A DNA stretch of 64,000 nt. Origin: an uncultured Clostridia bacterium. Its GTDB lineage: Bacteria; Bacillota; Clostridia; Oscillospirales; Ruminococcaceae. The stretch spans positions 62,001 through 126,000 of the forward strand of contig CANQPX010000001.1 of the NCBI GenBank assembly GCA_947625915.1, read 5' to 3'. The notes beneath the pieces were generated by a model. It was not told where the DNA came from and made no database searches. It saw nothing but the letters and a program-made list of their open reading frames with translations. Shown here piece after piece: positions 1-8,562 of this stretch. The stretch's first letter is position 1; every line of letters begins with the position of its first letter. The position numbers and the translations under genes are program-made.

Positions 1-2
1 AA

Positions 3-374
3 TTACAGTCGGAGGATATGGCGAAAGCCGTTATTGCGGACAGCCTTGCTTCAGCAGCGGTGGAACAGGTCTGCGATATTGCGGAAGATGATATACGCGG
101 ACGCTTTAAAGATAAATTTCTGACATGGAGATTTTCTCCCGGATACGGAGATCTTCCCCTTGAATGTCAGGGAGATGTTCTTACCGCGCTAAACGCGTCA
201 AGGCGCGCGGGGATATTCCTCACGGACGGAGGGCTTCTCACGCCTACAAAATCCGTTACCGCCGTTATAGGGGTCTCCGAAACGCCGATAAATAATTCCC
301 GCAAAGGCTGCGGCGGCTGCAATATGCGTGATAAGTGCAATTTCAGAAAAACAGGAGGTCACTGCAATGGCTGA
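3..374 (+). CDS. Methionine synthase reactivation-domain protein, 5'-truncated by the window edge
   Basis: The reading frame is open to the left edge, so only the C-terminal part (about 124 residues) is present. The sequence resembles the AdoMet-binding reactivation domain of cobalamin-dependent methionine synthase: an A-x-A-S-A-A-V-E helix, then R-F-S-P-G-Y-G-D near the middle, then a Cys-rich tail (CGGCNMRDKC). In the family this domain uses AdoMet and an electron donor to re-methylate cob(II)alamin that has become oxidised. Here it is a stand-alone gene, and the adjacent MetH lacks this domain, so the two probably work together. It overlaps metH by 8 nt, which suggests translational coupling. 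The ATG at 18 is internal to the domain and is unlikely to be the true start. Confidence 0.85.
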   Translation, partial: LQSEDMAKAVIADSLASAAVEQVCDIAEDDIRGRFKDKFLTWRFSPGYGDLPLECQGDVLTALNASRRAGIFLTDGGLLTPTKSVTAVIGVSETPINNSRKGCGGCNMRDKCNFRKTGGHCNG

Positions 375-2784
375 TTTTGATAGATCGGATAAAAAAGAAA
401 AATTCCGCCGTCTTTTAGCGGAAAACGAATTTGTTTTCCTTGACGGAGGAATGGGTACCATGCTTCAGGCAAAAGGTCTGAAAACAGGGGAACTTCCCGA
501 ACTGCTGAACATCACTTCCCCGGATATGATAGAGGAGATACACAGAGAATATATTTCCGCAGGCTCGCAGATAGTCTATGCAAATACGTTCGGCTGCAAC
601 CGTTTCAAACTGAACGGAACAGGTCACAGCGTCGGGGAAATAATTCCCGCTGCAATAAATATTGCAAAGCGGGCTTGTGAGGGGAAAGCATTTGCCGCAC
701 TGGATATAGGTCCTACGGGAAAACTTCTTGAACCGACGGGAGAACTGACTTTTGAAGAAGCATATGATATTTTCAAAGAGCAGGTGCTTGCGGCAAAAGA
801 CGCGGATATAGCCGTTATAGAAACAATGAGCGATCTTTACGAAGCAAAAGCCGCTCTGCTCGCGGTAAAGGAAAACAGCGATCTTCCCGTTATCTGCACA
901 ATGACTTTTGAGGAAAATATGCGGACGTTCACGGGCTGTTCCGTGCCGTCAATGGCGCTTACATTGACGGGACTCGGCGCGGACGCGATAGGCGTTAACT
1001 GTTCTCTCGGTCCGAAAGAACTTGAAACTGTTATCGCGGAACTTTCCCGCCGGACAGATCTGCCGATAGTAATAAAACCAAACGCGGGACTTCCCGACCC
1101 GGTCACAAATAAATACGATCTTACTCCGGAAGATTTTGCTGAAAGCATGGTCACACTTATAAAATACGGCGTAAAGATCATAGGCGGCTGCTGCGGTACC
1201 GATCCGGAATTTATAAAGCGCACCGCCGAAAAATTTTCAGGAAAAGAATATTTCCGCCGTGAAACTTTCATACAGGCGGCAGTTTGTACGCCCGTCAGAA
1301 CTGTTGTCATAGATCAGCCGAGAATTATCGGCGAAAGGATAAATCCCACAGGCAAAAAGCGTTTCAAAGAGGCTTTGCGTCAAAATGACACCGACTATAT
1401 CATCAGTCAGGCTATGGAACAGATCGAAGCGGGCGCGGATATTCTTGATGTAAATGTGGGACTTCCCGAAATCGATGAAAAAGAAATGATGGTACGCGTT
1501 GTAAAAGCTTTGCAAAGCGTTACCGATCTGCCGCTGCAGCTCGATTCCACACGTCCCGATGTTCTTGAAGCGGCACTGCGTGTTTACAACGGCAAACCTA
1601 TCGTAAATTCCGTCAACGGCGAGGAAAATTCCCTTAACACGATCCTTCCGCTTGTAAAAAAATACGGCGCGGCAGTGGTGGGGCTTACTCTTGATGAGAA
1701 CGGTATCCCCAAGACAGCGGAAAAACGTTTTGAGATAGCGGAGAAAATTCTTTCCCGCGCACTAAAACTTGGTATTCCCCGTCAGGACGTTTTCATAGAC
1801 TGTCTGACTCTTACCGCTTCCGCAGAGCAGGAAACTGTCATGGAGACGGTAAAAGCTCTTCACAGGGTAAAGACCGAACTGGGGCTGAAAACCGTTCTCG
1901 GTGTTTCAAACATTTCTTTCGGACTGCCGAACCGCGAACTTGTGAACAGCTGCTTTTTGCAGATGGCGCTTGCAAACGGTCTTGACCTGCCTATAATAAA
2001 TCCCAACGCTCCGCTTATGACAGGAGCGGTGCGGGCATATAAGCTTCTTACCAACATAGATAAAAATTCAGCCGATTTTATTGCGGCGTATTCGGGAAAC
2101 AGTTTCACGGTGGCGGCAAACAGTTTCGCACCCTCGGAAAAGCGTTCCGAAAATGTTTCCGCCGACCTGCCCTATGCAATAGAAAACGGCTTGAAGTCGG
2201 AAAGCGCAAAACTTACCCGCGAACTTCTTGAAACAAATGACACTATGGAAATTGTGGACAATATGCTTATCCCCGCACTGGACAAAGCGGGTGCGGAATT
2301 TGAAAAAGGGAAAATTTTTCTTCCGCAGCTTATAATGTCGGCGGGCGCGGCGCAGGCGGCTTTTGAAGTCATAAAGGAACATCTGAGCAAAACAGGCGCA
2401 GGCGGAGTAAGCAAAGGGAAAGTCGTTCTTGCAACGGTAAAAGGCGACATTCACGACATCGGAAAAAACATTGTAAAAGTTCTGCTTGAAAATTACGGAT
2501 TTGAAGTTATCGATCTCGGAAAGGACGTTCCGCCCGAGAATGTTCTTGAAGCGGCGGTAAAACACGATGTGCGGCTTGTGGGACTTTCCGCACTTATGAC
2601 AACGACTCTTGCCGCAATGGAAGAAACGGTAAAACTTCTCCATGACAACAATGTAAACTGCAGGATAGTTGTAGGCGGCGCAGTTCTCACGCCTGAATAC
2701 GCTGAAAAAATAGGTGCGGATTTCTATGCAAAAGATGCAAAAGAGACCGTTGATATCGCAAAGCGGATATATTCCCGAACATAA
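367..2784 (+). CDS. metH: Cobalamin-dependent methionine synthase without reactivation domain
   Basis: The 805-residue protein transfers a methyl group from methyltetrahydrofolate to homocysteine through cobalamin in the cytoplasm. Domains in order: homocysteine-binding barrel (about 1-300) with zinc ligands C212 (GVNCS) and C275/C276 (GGCCG); pterin-binding barrel (about 320-570, starting at the IIGERINPTG motif); cobalamin cap (about 600-690); cobalamin-binding domain (about 690-805) with D-x-H-D-x-x-G at residues 694-700, the His being the lower axial ligand. E. coli MetH is about 1,230 residues; the missing part is the reactivation domain encoded by the preceding gene. The start at 367 follows AGGAGG at 353-358; an in-frame ATG at 328 lies inside the upstream gene and has no such site. 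A rho-independent terminator follows at once. Confidence 0.95.
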   Translation: MADFDRSDKKEKFRRLLAENEFVFLDGGMGTMLQAKGLKTGELPELLNITSPDMIEEIHREYISAGSQIVYANTFGCNRFKLNGTGHSVGEIIPAAINIAKRACEGKAFAALDIGPTGKLLEPTGELTFEEAYDIFKEQVLAAKDADIAVIETMSDLYEAKAALLAVKENSDLPVICTMTFEENMRTFTGCSVPSMALTLTGLGADAIGVNCSLGPKELETVIAELSRRTDLPIVIKPNAGLPDPVTNKYDLTPEDFAESMVTLIKYGVKIIGGCCGTDPEFIKRTAEKFSGKEYFRRETFIQAAVCTPVRTVVIDQPRIIGERINPTGKKRFKEALRQNDTDYIISQAMEQIEAGADILDVNVGLPEIDEKEMMVRVVKALQSVTDLPLQLDSTRPDVLEAALRVYNGKPIVNSVNGEENSLNTILPLVKKYGAAVVGLTLDENGIPKTAEKRFEIAEKILSRALKLGIPRQDVFIDCLTLTASAEQETVMETVKALHRVKTELGLKTVLGVSNISFGLPNRELVNSCFLQMALANGLDLPIINPNAPLMTGAVRAYKLLTNIDKNSADFIAAYSGNSFTVAANSFAPSEKRSENVSADLPYAIENGLKSESAKLTRELLETNDTMEIVDNMLIPALDKAGAEFEKGKIFLPQLIMSAGAAQAAFEVIKEHLSKTGAGGVSKGKVVLATVKGDIHDIGKNIVKVLLENYGFEVIDLGKDVPPENVLEAAVKHDVRLVGLSALMTTTLAAMEETVKLLHDNNVNCRIVVGGAVLTPEYAEKIGADFYAKDAKETVDIAKRIYSRT

Positions 2785-2787
2785 CGC

Positions 2788-2823
2788 AAAAGCCGTTCCG
2801 TATCGCTGCGGAGCGGCTTTTTT
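2788..2823 (+). terminator. Rho-independent terminator after metH
   Basis: A GC-rich hairpin (GCCGTTCCG pairing with CGGAGCGGC, one G-U pair) ends in a run of six T, starting 4 nt after the metH stop codon. It closes the methionine synthase transcript. Confidence 0.85.
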
Positions 2824-2834
2824 GCGGGAAATTT

Positions 2835-3689
2835 TCAGAAATGTTCATCGGTCTTTTGCATTTCAACGGGCTGTATGGATCTTATGGTATCAAATATCGG
2901 GACAGGCAGCATATTTACGCTGTAAAAGCCTTCTTTATAAACTGTTATGGTGTATTCGTCATACGGTCGTGCGTCGGTGTCAGAGTCCACAACATCGAGC
3001 CTTGCGGCTTCAGTCATGCCGTTTGAATCGGTTATGAGCATAGTTTCGAGTACATCGGAACCGTCAGCTTTTTTCAGTACGGCAACATATGCGCCTGCTA
3101 TGGGCGCGCCGCTGCCGCTGTCGGTGACTTCCGCCTGTAAAAAGCCGCTGCCTGTTTTTGCGGAAGAAGTGCCGCAGGAATTTTCGTTATTGTCATTGAG
3201 ATCGTCGGTATTATTTCCGCATTGTTTTTCATCTTCGGTATAGATCTCATAATTGCCCTGCATATGCCGATCGTTATCCGAATCAAAACAGGTGTCAGGC
3301 ATATTGTTATTATTATTATTCATGCTGCCGCGGAGCATATTTGCCGCAGGCAAAGTCTTTTCGTTATTTTTGATATTTTCCGAAGTTTCCTCATCACATT
3401 CGCACTCCATTTTCATTAGTTCCTCGGCGGTAGGGAATTTACATTTTTCCGTATCGGGGCTGTCCGGAGCAAACTCCTCGTTCGCCTCATCTGCATTATG
3501 GATCATGAGCGGCTCGTGTTCATGCTTTGTACCGTGTTCTGTTTTGGTGTTCTTTGTTTCGGGCGCGGGGAAAGTTTGTTGTTTTTGGGCATATGAGGGG
3601 GTATTATCGGGGTGTTTAAGGTTGTATATTCTCATCATTTCCGCCTTATATTTTTCCGCAACGGCGTCAAGGTTCTTTTTTTCCTGCAT
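2835..3689 (-). CDS. Unknown protein with C-terminal carboxypeptidase-regulatory-like (prealbumin-type) domain
   Basis: The protein has 284 residues and no signal peptide or membrane segment. Residues 1-30 form a charged helix, about 30-180 are low complexity (Glu, Asn, Asp and Thr rich, with a six-Asn run near 125), and about 183-284 resemble a carboxypeptidase regulatory-like beta-sandwich (LQAEVTDSGSGAPIAGAYVAV, then YTITVYKEGF). A very acidic linker followed by such a domain would fit an assembly or envelope-associated role, but no function can be assigned. The start has a good GGAGG site 6 nt upstream. It faces metH convergently across the terminator. The upstream side is the long palindromic element A1, so a promoter could lie inside or beside that repeat. 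Confidence 0.7.
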   Translation of the reverse strand: MQEKKNLDAVAEKYKAEMMRIYNLKHPDNTPSYAQKQQTFPAPETKNTKTEHGTKHEHEPLMIHNADEANEEFAPDSPDTEKCKFPTAEELMKMECECDEETSENIKNNEKTLPAANMLRGSMNNNNNNMPDTCFDSDNDRHMQGNYEIYTEDEKQCGNNTDDLNDNNENSCGTSSAKTGSGFLQAEVTDSGSGAPIAGAYVAVLKKADGSDVLETMLITDSNGMTEAARLDVVDSDTDARPYDEYTITVYKEGFYSVNMLPVPIFDTIRSIQPVEMQKTDEHF

Positions 3690-3864
3690 CGCAATTCCTC
3701 CAGATCTATCAGATTTATGGCAAGGCGGAAGGGATCTTTCCGCTGATATTAATTTATATTCGCTGACAGAGGGAAAAATTCCTCACTCCAAACTCGGGGG
3801 CGCTTTTAACAAAAGCTTAGTAAAAATTTTTTTACAGTTTTGAGAGTGGAGAGTTGAGAGTGGA

Positions 3865-3881
3865 GGCAGGCTGAGCCTGCC
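3865..3881. repeat. Family C short palindrome
   Basis: GGCAGGC-TGA-GCCTGCC is a perfect stem of 7 bp, flanked on both sides by GAGAGTTGAGAGTGGAG-type direct repeats. It is the outer-left member of the pair that brackets element A1. Confidence 0.7.
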
Positions 3882-4775
3882 GACAGTGTGGAGTGTTGAG
3901 AGTTGAGAGTGGAGTTGCTGGCGGGGTTCTTTAGTTCGCTTTTCTTGATTTTTTATTTTGCATATAACCCTTTTTGCCTAATTGTTCGGGGGGATGACAC
4001 TTCAGGGAAGGCATGGGGTGGGTGGGGGACGGCGGGGGTGTTCTGTTCTTATTTCTTTGTTTATCTTATAACCCTTTTTGCCAATTTATGCGAGGGGTAG
4101 ACAACCATAAGGGAAGGGGAAACCCGACCGCCCCTAAGGGCGCTCGCACGGTTTTCCCCTTCCCTTAGTTTTTCTCCCCTCGCGCTCCCCACTTTCCTTC
4201 AACCTTTCCCCTTCCACGCTCGCTATCCTAAAGTAGATGTTATAGAAAAATTATCTTTGTACTCTATGACTTAGTTTGTGAAATTAACAGAAGCCCTAAG
4301 TTTTGTTTATCTTGGTAAGAGAGTTCTACTGTTAGCTTGATATTCAACAATTATAGAGTTCTAAACGGGAAAGGACTCCAAAAAAAAAGAAATTCTATTG
4401 TTTAGAAATACTATTCTTCTTTAATTTTCATCTAATAGTAGAACGCTCGTACTAAGATAAGCAAAATTAAAGAACCCGTAGCCATTGCAATCCCCGTTCA
4501 AGAGTTCTAAAAAACCTTTTCTATAATTTCAACTTTAGCATAGCGAGCGTGGAGAGAGATGGGGTTAGGAAAAGGGGGGCTCGGGGGGAGAAACGCAGGG
4601 GAAGGGAGAACCCGGCGAGCGCCTTTGGGCGCGTTCGGGTTCTCCCTTTCCTGAAGTGTCATCCCCCCGAAAGATAAAAACTAAGAAATTTATACAAAAT
4701 AAAAGATAAGAAAAGCAAAATAAAGAACCCCCGCCAGCAACTCCACTCTCCACTCTTAACTCTCAAAACTGCCCA

Positions 4776-4790
4776 GCAGGCTCAGCCTGC
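4776..4790. repeat. Family C short palindrome
   Basis: GCAGGC-TCA-GCCTGC lies between CTCTCAAAACTG repeats at the right edge of element A1, about 30 bp upstream of the purB promoter. Confidence 0.7.
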
Positions 4791-4818
4791 CTCAACTCTC
4801 AAAACTGTTAATTTGCTC

Positions 4819-4847
4819 TTGCAATCTGCGATAAAATATGTTATAAT
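4819..4847 (+). promoter_or_regulatory. Sigma-A-type promoter of purB
   Basis: TTGCAA at 4819-4824 and TATAAT at 4842-4847 are separated by exactly 17 bp. The purB start codon is 40 bp downstream. The right end of element A1 stops about 10 bp before the -35 box. Confidence 0.75.
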
Positions 4848-4887
4848 CTGTTTAAGGAAAGAGATCACTTTTGAAAGGATGTTTTTT

Positions 4888-6324
4888 ATGCAGGATCATA
4901 ACAGCTACGAATCACCGTTTTGTACAAGATATGCAAGTAAGGAAATGCAGTACATTTTCTCCGCCGATAAAAAATTTACTACTTGGAGACGTCTCTGGAC
5001 CGCTCTGGCAAGAGCAGAAATGAAACTCGGTCTCCCGGTCACACAGGAACAAGTCGATGAACTTGAAGCACATATCAGCGATATCGACTACGAAACTGCC
5101 GCAGAAAGAGAAAAACTCGTCCGCCATGACGTTATGGCTCATGTATATACTTACGGTCTCGCTTGCCCGAAAGCTAAGGGTATTATCCACCTCGGCGCAA
5201 CTTCCTGCTATGTCGGCGATAATACCGATGTCATAATCATGCGCGATGCCCTCAAGATAGTTAAGAGAAAACTCGTAAATGTTGTCGCGAACCTTTCAAA
5301 GTTCGCTATGGAATATAAGGCTATGCCTTGCCTCGCCTATACCCATTTGCAGCCCGCTCAGCTCACTACGGTGGGAAAACGTGCCACACTTTGGATAAAT
5401 GAACTGCTCATGGATCTGGACGAGATCGATTACCGCATCTCTACGATGAAACTTCTCGGCTCAAAGGGTACTACAGGCACACAGGCTTCTTTTATGGAAC
5501 TCTTCGAGGGAGATACCGACAAGGTGAAAGAACTGGAAAAACTTATCGCCGAAGAAATGGGCTTTGACGCAGTCGTTCCGGTATCGGGTCAGACTTATTC
5601 CAGAAAAGCCGACGCTCAGATAGTTGCAACTCTCAGCGGCATCGCCCAGTCAGCTATGAAGTTCGCAAACGATATGCGTATTTTACAGAATTTCAAGGAA
5701 ATGGAAGAGCCTTTCGAGAAAAATCAGATCGGCTCGTCCGCAATGCCGTATAAGAGAAATCCTATGCGGTGCGAAAGAATTACGGCTTTGGCAAGATATG
5801 TTATGATAGATTCACTTAATCCCGCATTTACCGCGGGTACGCAGTGGTTTGAAAGAACTCTGGACGACTCCGCAAATAAGCGGATCTCAGTTGCAGAGGG
5901 ATTTCTTGCAGTGGACGCTATACTTAACATCATGCTGAACGTTACCGCGGATATTGTTGTATATCCTAAAGTTATCCGTCAGAGAGTAATGCGGGAACTC
6001 CCGTTCATGGCTTCCGAAAACATTATGATGGACGCCGTGAAAAAAGGCGGCGACCGTCAGGCTTTGCACGAAAAACTCAGGACATATGCTATGGAAGCGG
6101 GAAAACAAGTTAAAGAGAAAGGGCTGGAGAACGATTTGATCGAACGTGTACTGAACGACCCCGACTTTAAGATCAATGTTGATGAAATGGAAACTATCCT
6201 CAGACCCGAAAGCTTTACGGGGCGAAGCGAACAGCAGGTCGAGGAATTCATCGCGGGCTGCGTACAGCCTGTACTTGACGCAAATAAAGGCGACTTGGGC
6301 GAAACTGCCGAACTTACGGTTTAA
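4888..6324 (+). CDS. purB: Adenylosuccinate lyase
   Basis: The 478-residue cytoplasmic enzyme cleaves fumarate from SAICAR and from adenylosuccinate, two steps of purine synthesis. The fumarase/aspartase superfamily signature GSSAMPYKRNP lies at about 282-292, and the conserved TxxHxQPAQ stretch (YTHLQPAQ) lies near 150. The length fits the longer PurB subfamily. The start at 4888 follows GAAAGGA with 8 nt spacing; the ATG at 4879 overlaps this site and the longer frame from 4813 starts inside the promoter, so both were rejected. The gene is monocistronic: own promoter upstream, hairpin downstream. No other purine gene is adjacent. Confidence 0.95.
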   Translation: MQDHNSYESPFCTRYASKEMQYIFSADKKFTTWRRLWTALARAEMKLGLPVTQEQVDELEAHISDIDYETAAEREKLVRHDVMAHVYTYGLACPKAKGIIHLGATSCYVGDNTDVIIMRDALKIVKRKLVNVVANLSKFAMEYKAMPCLAYTHLQPAQLTTVGKRATLWINELLMDLDEIDYRISTMKLLGSKGTTGTQASFMELFEGDTDKVKELEKLIAEEMGFDAVVPVSGQTYSRKADAQIVATLSGIAQSAMKFANDMRILQNFKEMEEPFEKNQIGSSAMPYKRNPMRCERITALARYVMIDSLNPAFTAGTQWFERTLDDSANKRISVAEGFLAVDAILNIMLNVTADIVVYPKVIRQRVMRELPFMASENIMMDAVKKGGDRQALHEKLRTYAMEAGKQVKEKGLENDLIERVLNDPDFKINVDEMETILRPESFTGRSEQQVEEFIAGCVQPVLDANKGDLGETAELTV

Positions 6325-6349
6325 AATGCAGGAACATTAAAAACGGACT

Positions 6350-6400
6350 GAGACCTTCTATGGCATGATAGGAACCATAGAAGGTCTCGGTTTGCTTTTC
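6350..6400 (+). terminator. Hairpin downstream of purB
   Basis: A perfect 14-bp stem (6350-6363 with 6375-6388) is followed by a broken T-rich tail (GGTTTGCTTTTC). It is a likely terminator of purB although the T tract is weak. It also lies beyond the 3' end of the convergent larE operon. Confidence 0.6.
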
Positions 6401-6470
6401 TGTGAAAAATGTTTAGGCAGAGCCTGCACGCATACGGGCGTAATTTTGTTTAAAGCGGATAAATTTCAAT

Positions 6471-7292
6471 TTAAACAGCCTTGATCTTATCCTCGGTATT
6501 CATACTTCCCGTCCTGTAACCGTCAAGATCGAGAGCAACATACAAAAAACCGAGCTTATGCAGATAGGAAGAAATTTTTTCCGCATTTCCGCTGATAAGA
6601 ATTTTTTCAAATTCATGGGGAGAAATTTCTATCCGCGCGATCTTTCCGTGAACTCTTACGCGGTATTGTGAAAATTCAAGTTCCCGCAAAAATTCTTCCG
6701 CTTTTTCTACAGCAGAAAGTTTTTCCGCAGTGATATTTTCCCCGTAAACAAATCTTGACGCAAGACAGGCAAATGAGGGCTTATCCCATGTGGAAAGCCC
6801 TTCTTCTTTTGAAAGTCTGCGGATATCCGCTTTTGAAAGTCCCGCTTCCGGAAGCGGACTTTTTATCCCAAGTTCCTTTACCGCTTTCATTCCGGGTCGG
6901 TAGTCGTTCACATCATCGGCATTTGAACCCTCTGCAATATAAGAAATGCCTTGCTTTTTTACGATCTCACGCATTTGCCCGAATATTTCTTTTTTGCAGA
7001 TGTAACAGCGGTCTGACGGATTTTCCGAAAAACCTTTTATTTTAAGCGGATCAATATCAAAAATGATATGTTTTACACCAAGGCTTTTGCAGAAATTTTC
7101 CGCTTCCGCAAATTCTCTTTCAGGTACAAGACAGGAACGCACCGTTACCGCGATCGCTTTTTCTCCCAGAACATCATGTGCGGTCTTCAGCAGAAAAGTT
7201 GAGTCAACTCCCGCAGAATAGGCAACTGCAATACTGCCGAGTTCCCGAAGATGATCTTCAAGGCGATGTTTTTTCTCGTAAATGTCAGCCAT
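6471..7292 (-). CDS. larE: ATP-dependent sulfur transferase LarE (nickel-pincer cofactor synthesis)
   Basis: The 273-residue PP-loop protein (SAGVDST at 26-32) adenylates the pyridinium dicarboxylate precursor and puts sulfur on it to make the pincer ligand. In the Lactiplantibacillus plantarum enzyme Cys176 gives up its own sulfur. Here a Cys is also at 176 (FACLASR), and a second CxxC pair sits at C96/C99 (DRCYICKK). Three such cysteines are the pattern reported for LarE proteins that hold an iron-sulfur cluster and act catalytically, so this enzyme may not be sacrificial; that is inference. It is the last gene of the operon and overlaps larC by 8 nt. Confidence 0.9.
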   Translation of the reverse strand: MADIYEKKHRLEDHLRELGSIAVAYSAGVDSTFLLKTAHDVLGEKAIAVTVRSCLVPEREFAEAENFCKSLGVKHIIFDIDPLKIKGFSENPSDRCYICKKEIFGQMREIVKKQGISYIAEGSNADDVNDYRPGMKAVKELGIKSPLPEAGLSKADIRRLSKEEGLSTWDKPSFACLASRFVYGENITAEKLSAVEKAEEFLRELEFSQYRVRVHGKIARIEISPHEFEKILISGNAEKISSYLHKLGFLYVALDLDGYRTGSMNTEDKIKAV

Positions 7293-8547
7293 TTTCGTTT
7301 TCCTCGATCATTTTGCGTATTTCCGTAATGCTTTTGCCTTGTTTTTTTGCAATTTCCGCAAGATCGGCATATTCATACTTTTCTTTTTTTACGCCGTATC
7401 CGCAGGAAATTTTCTTCCGTACATCTCCGTAAGGCGTTTTTATTATCTCCGTTTTTCTGTCCAGAACATAACGCCTTGTTTCCGCTTCGCGTATGCCTAT
7501 GGTGGAAGTATGCGCAAACATCAGCCGCACAAGTTTTTCTTTATTTTCTTTGCTGCATATAACGCGCAAAAGCGTTCCCGGGCGGGAGCGTTTCATTCCT
7601 ATCGGAACGGTGTAAACTTCCGCAGCTCCGCCTTCAAAAAGAATTTCCATCGCAAAGGAAATTTCCTCTGCGGTCATATCATCAACGTTGCAGGAAAGTT
7701 CGTACATAACGTCTGTACTGTCGGAAGTTTCACCAAGCATTGCGCGTACGCAATTCAAACAGTTTGCGGCGGGAAAATCACGCTTTCCCATGCCGTGACC
7801 TGTTTTTTGTACGCTCATAACGGGCATTTCCCCGAAACGCGTTACAAAATGTTTCAGCAGCGCCGCTCCTGTGGGAGTACACATTTCCCCCTCGATATTT
7901 CCGCTGTAAATGGGGATATTTTGCAGGATATGCGCTGTCGCAGGCGCGGGAACGGGAAGTATCCCGTGGGCGCACTGCACCTGTCCGAAACCTGTCCTCA
8001 CAGGTGAAGCGATGACTTCATCGGGAGAAATTTCCTCCATAAGCATACAAACAGCTGTTATGTCCGCAACAGCGTCCATAGTTCCCACCTCGTGGAAATG
8101 TATTTCCGTCACGGGAACTCCGTGCGCGGCACTTTCCGCGTCGGCAATAAGACCGTACACCGCAAGGATATCGCTTTTCACCTTTTGTGAAACGTTAAGA
8201 TGCGAAACGATATGTTCAATATCATGCATACCCGAATGATGATGCCCATGGTGATGTTCGTGTTCATGCTCATGTCCGTGATGCTCATGATGTTCATGCT
8301 CATGTTCATGGCGGTGATGATGTTCATGCATATGTTCATCTTCTTCCTCACCGTTAACGGTAACGGTCATACCCGTTCCCGTTATGCCGCATTTAACGGC
8401 TGAACGTTTTTCAAATTTAACATTCGGTATTCCGAGGGAGTTAAGTTTTTCCGCAAACTTATCAGGCTCGGGAACAAGTTCAATAAGAGCGGCGGTAAGC
8501 ATATCCCCCGCCGCTCCCATATTACAGTCAAGATATAATGTTTTCAT
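7285..8547 (-). CDS. larC: Nickel insertase LarC (nickel-pincer cofactor synthesis), single uninterrupted ORF
   Basis: LarC is a CTP-dependent cyclometallase that inserts nickel into the pincer nucleotide. The 420-residue protein begins with the family sequence MKTLYLDCNMGAAGDM. About residues 70-108 form a very His-rich segment of HEH and HHGHEH repeats, followed by SGMHDIEHIV, suited to storing or handing over nickel. In L. plantarum LarC is made from two frames by programmed frameshifting; here the protein is read in one frame from end to end. The start follows AAAGGAA. It sits between the DUF1963 gene and larE, overlapping larE. Confidence 0.93.
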   Translation of the reverse strand: MKTLYLDCNMGAAGDMLTAALIELVPEPDKFAEKLNSLGIPNVKFEKRSAVKCGITGTGMTVTVNGEEEDEHMHEHHHRHEHEHEHHEHHGHEHEHEHHHGHHHSGMHDIEHIVSHLNVSQKVKSDILAVYGLIADAESAAHGVPVTEIHFHEVGTMDAVADITAVCMLMEEISPDEVIASPVRTGFGQVQCAHGILPVPAPATAHILQNIPIYSGNIEGEMCTPTGAALLKHFVTRFGEMPVMSVQKTGHGMGKRDFPAANCLNCVRAMLGETSDSTDVMYELSCNVDDMTAEEISFAMEILFEGGAAEVYTVPIGMKRSRPGTLLRVICSKENKEKLVRLMFAHTSTIGIREAETRRYVLDRKTEIIKTPYGDVRKKISCGYGVKKEKYEYADLAEIAKKQGKSITEIRKMIEENENG

Positions 8548-8562
8548 AAAATTCCTTTCATT

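Larger units (their letters stand above)
3836..4808. repeat. Family A palindromic element, copy A1
   Basis: This gene-free stretch between divergent genes is one long imperfect inverted repeat of about 970 bp. The outer ends are TTGAGAGTGGAG-type repeats and a GCAGGC-GCCTGC palindrome. Next comes a terminal repeat reading GGGTTCTTTAGTTCGC on the left and its complement at 4715-4732. Two GC-rich hairpin arms follow: 4106-4168 with loop region CGCCCCTAAGGGCG, and 4599-4653. The AT-rich core (about 4215-4540) has paired TTATCTTRGTA and TTCTAAAC motifs on both sides. The core is bounded by CGCTCGCTAT-C-CTAAAG at about 4210-4226 and its inverted partner at about 4533-4550. The left side also carries an extra truncated arm (about 3924-4085). 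No ORF in any frame looks like a gene. Copies A2 and A3 are in this window. Confidence 0.85.

Noticed and set aside
4565..4753. Small open frames inside element A1 (also 3903-4100)
   Set aside because: They run through palindromic hairpin arms and do not keep a common protein sequence between copies A1, A2 and A3.
3836..4808. CRISPR array or leader
   Set aside because: The repeated GAGAGTTGAGAG units are short, irregular and without unique spacers of equal length; there are no cas genes.
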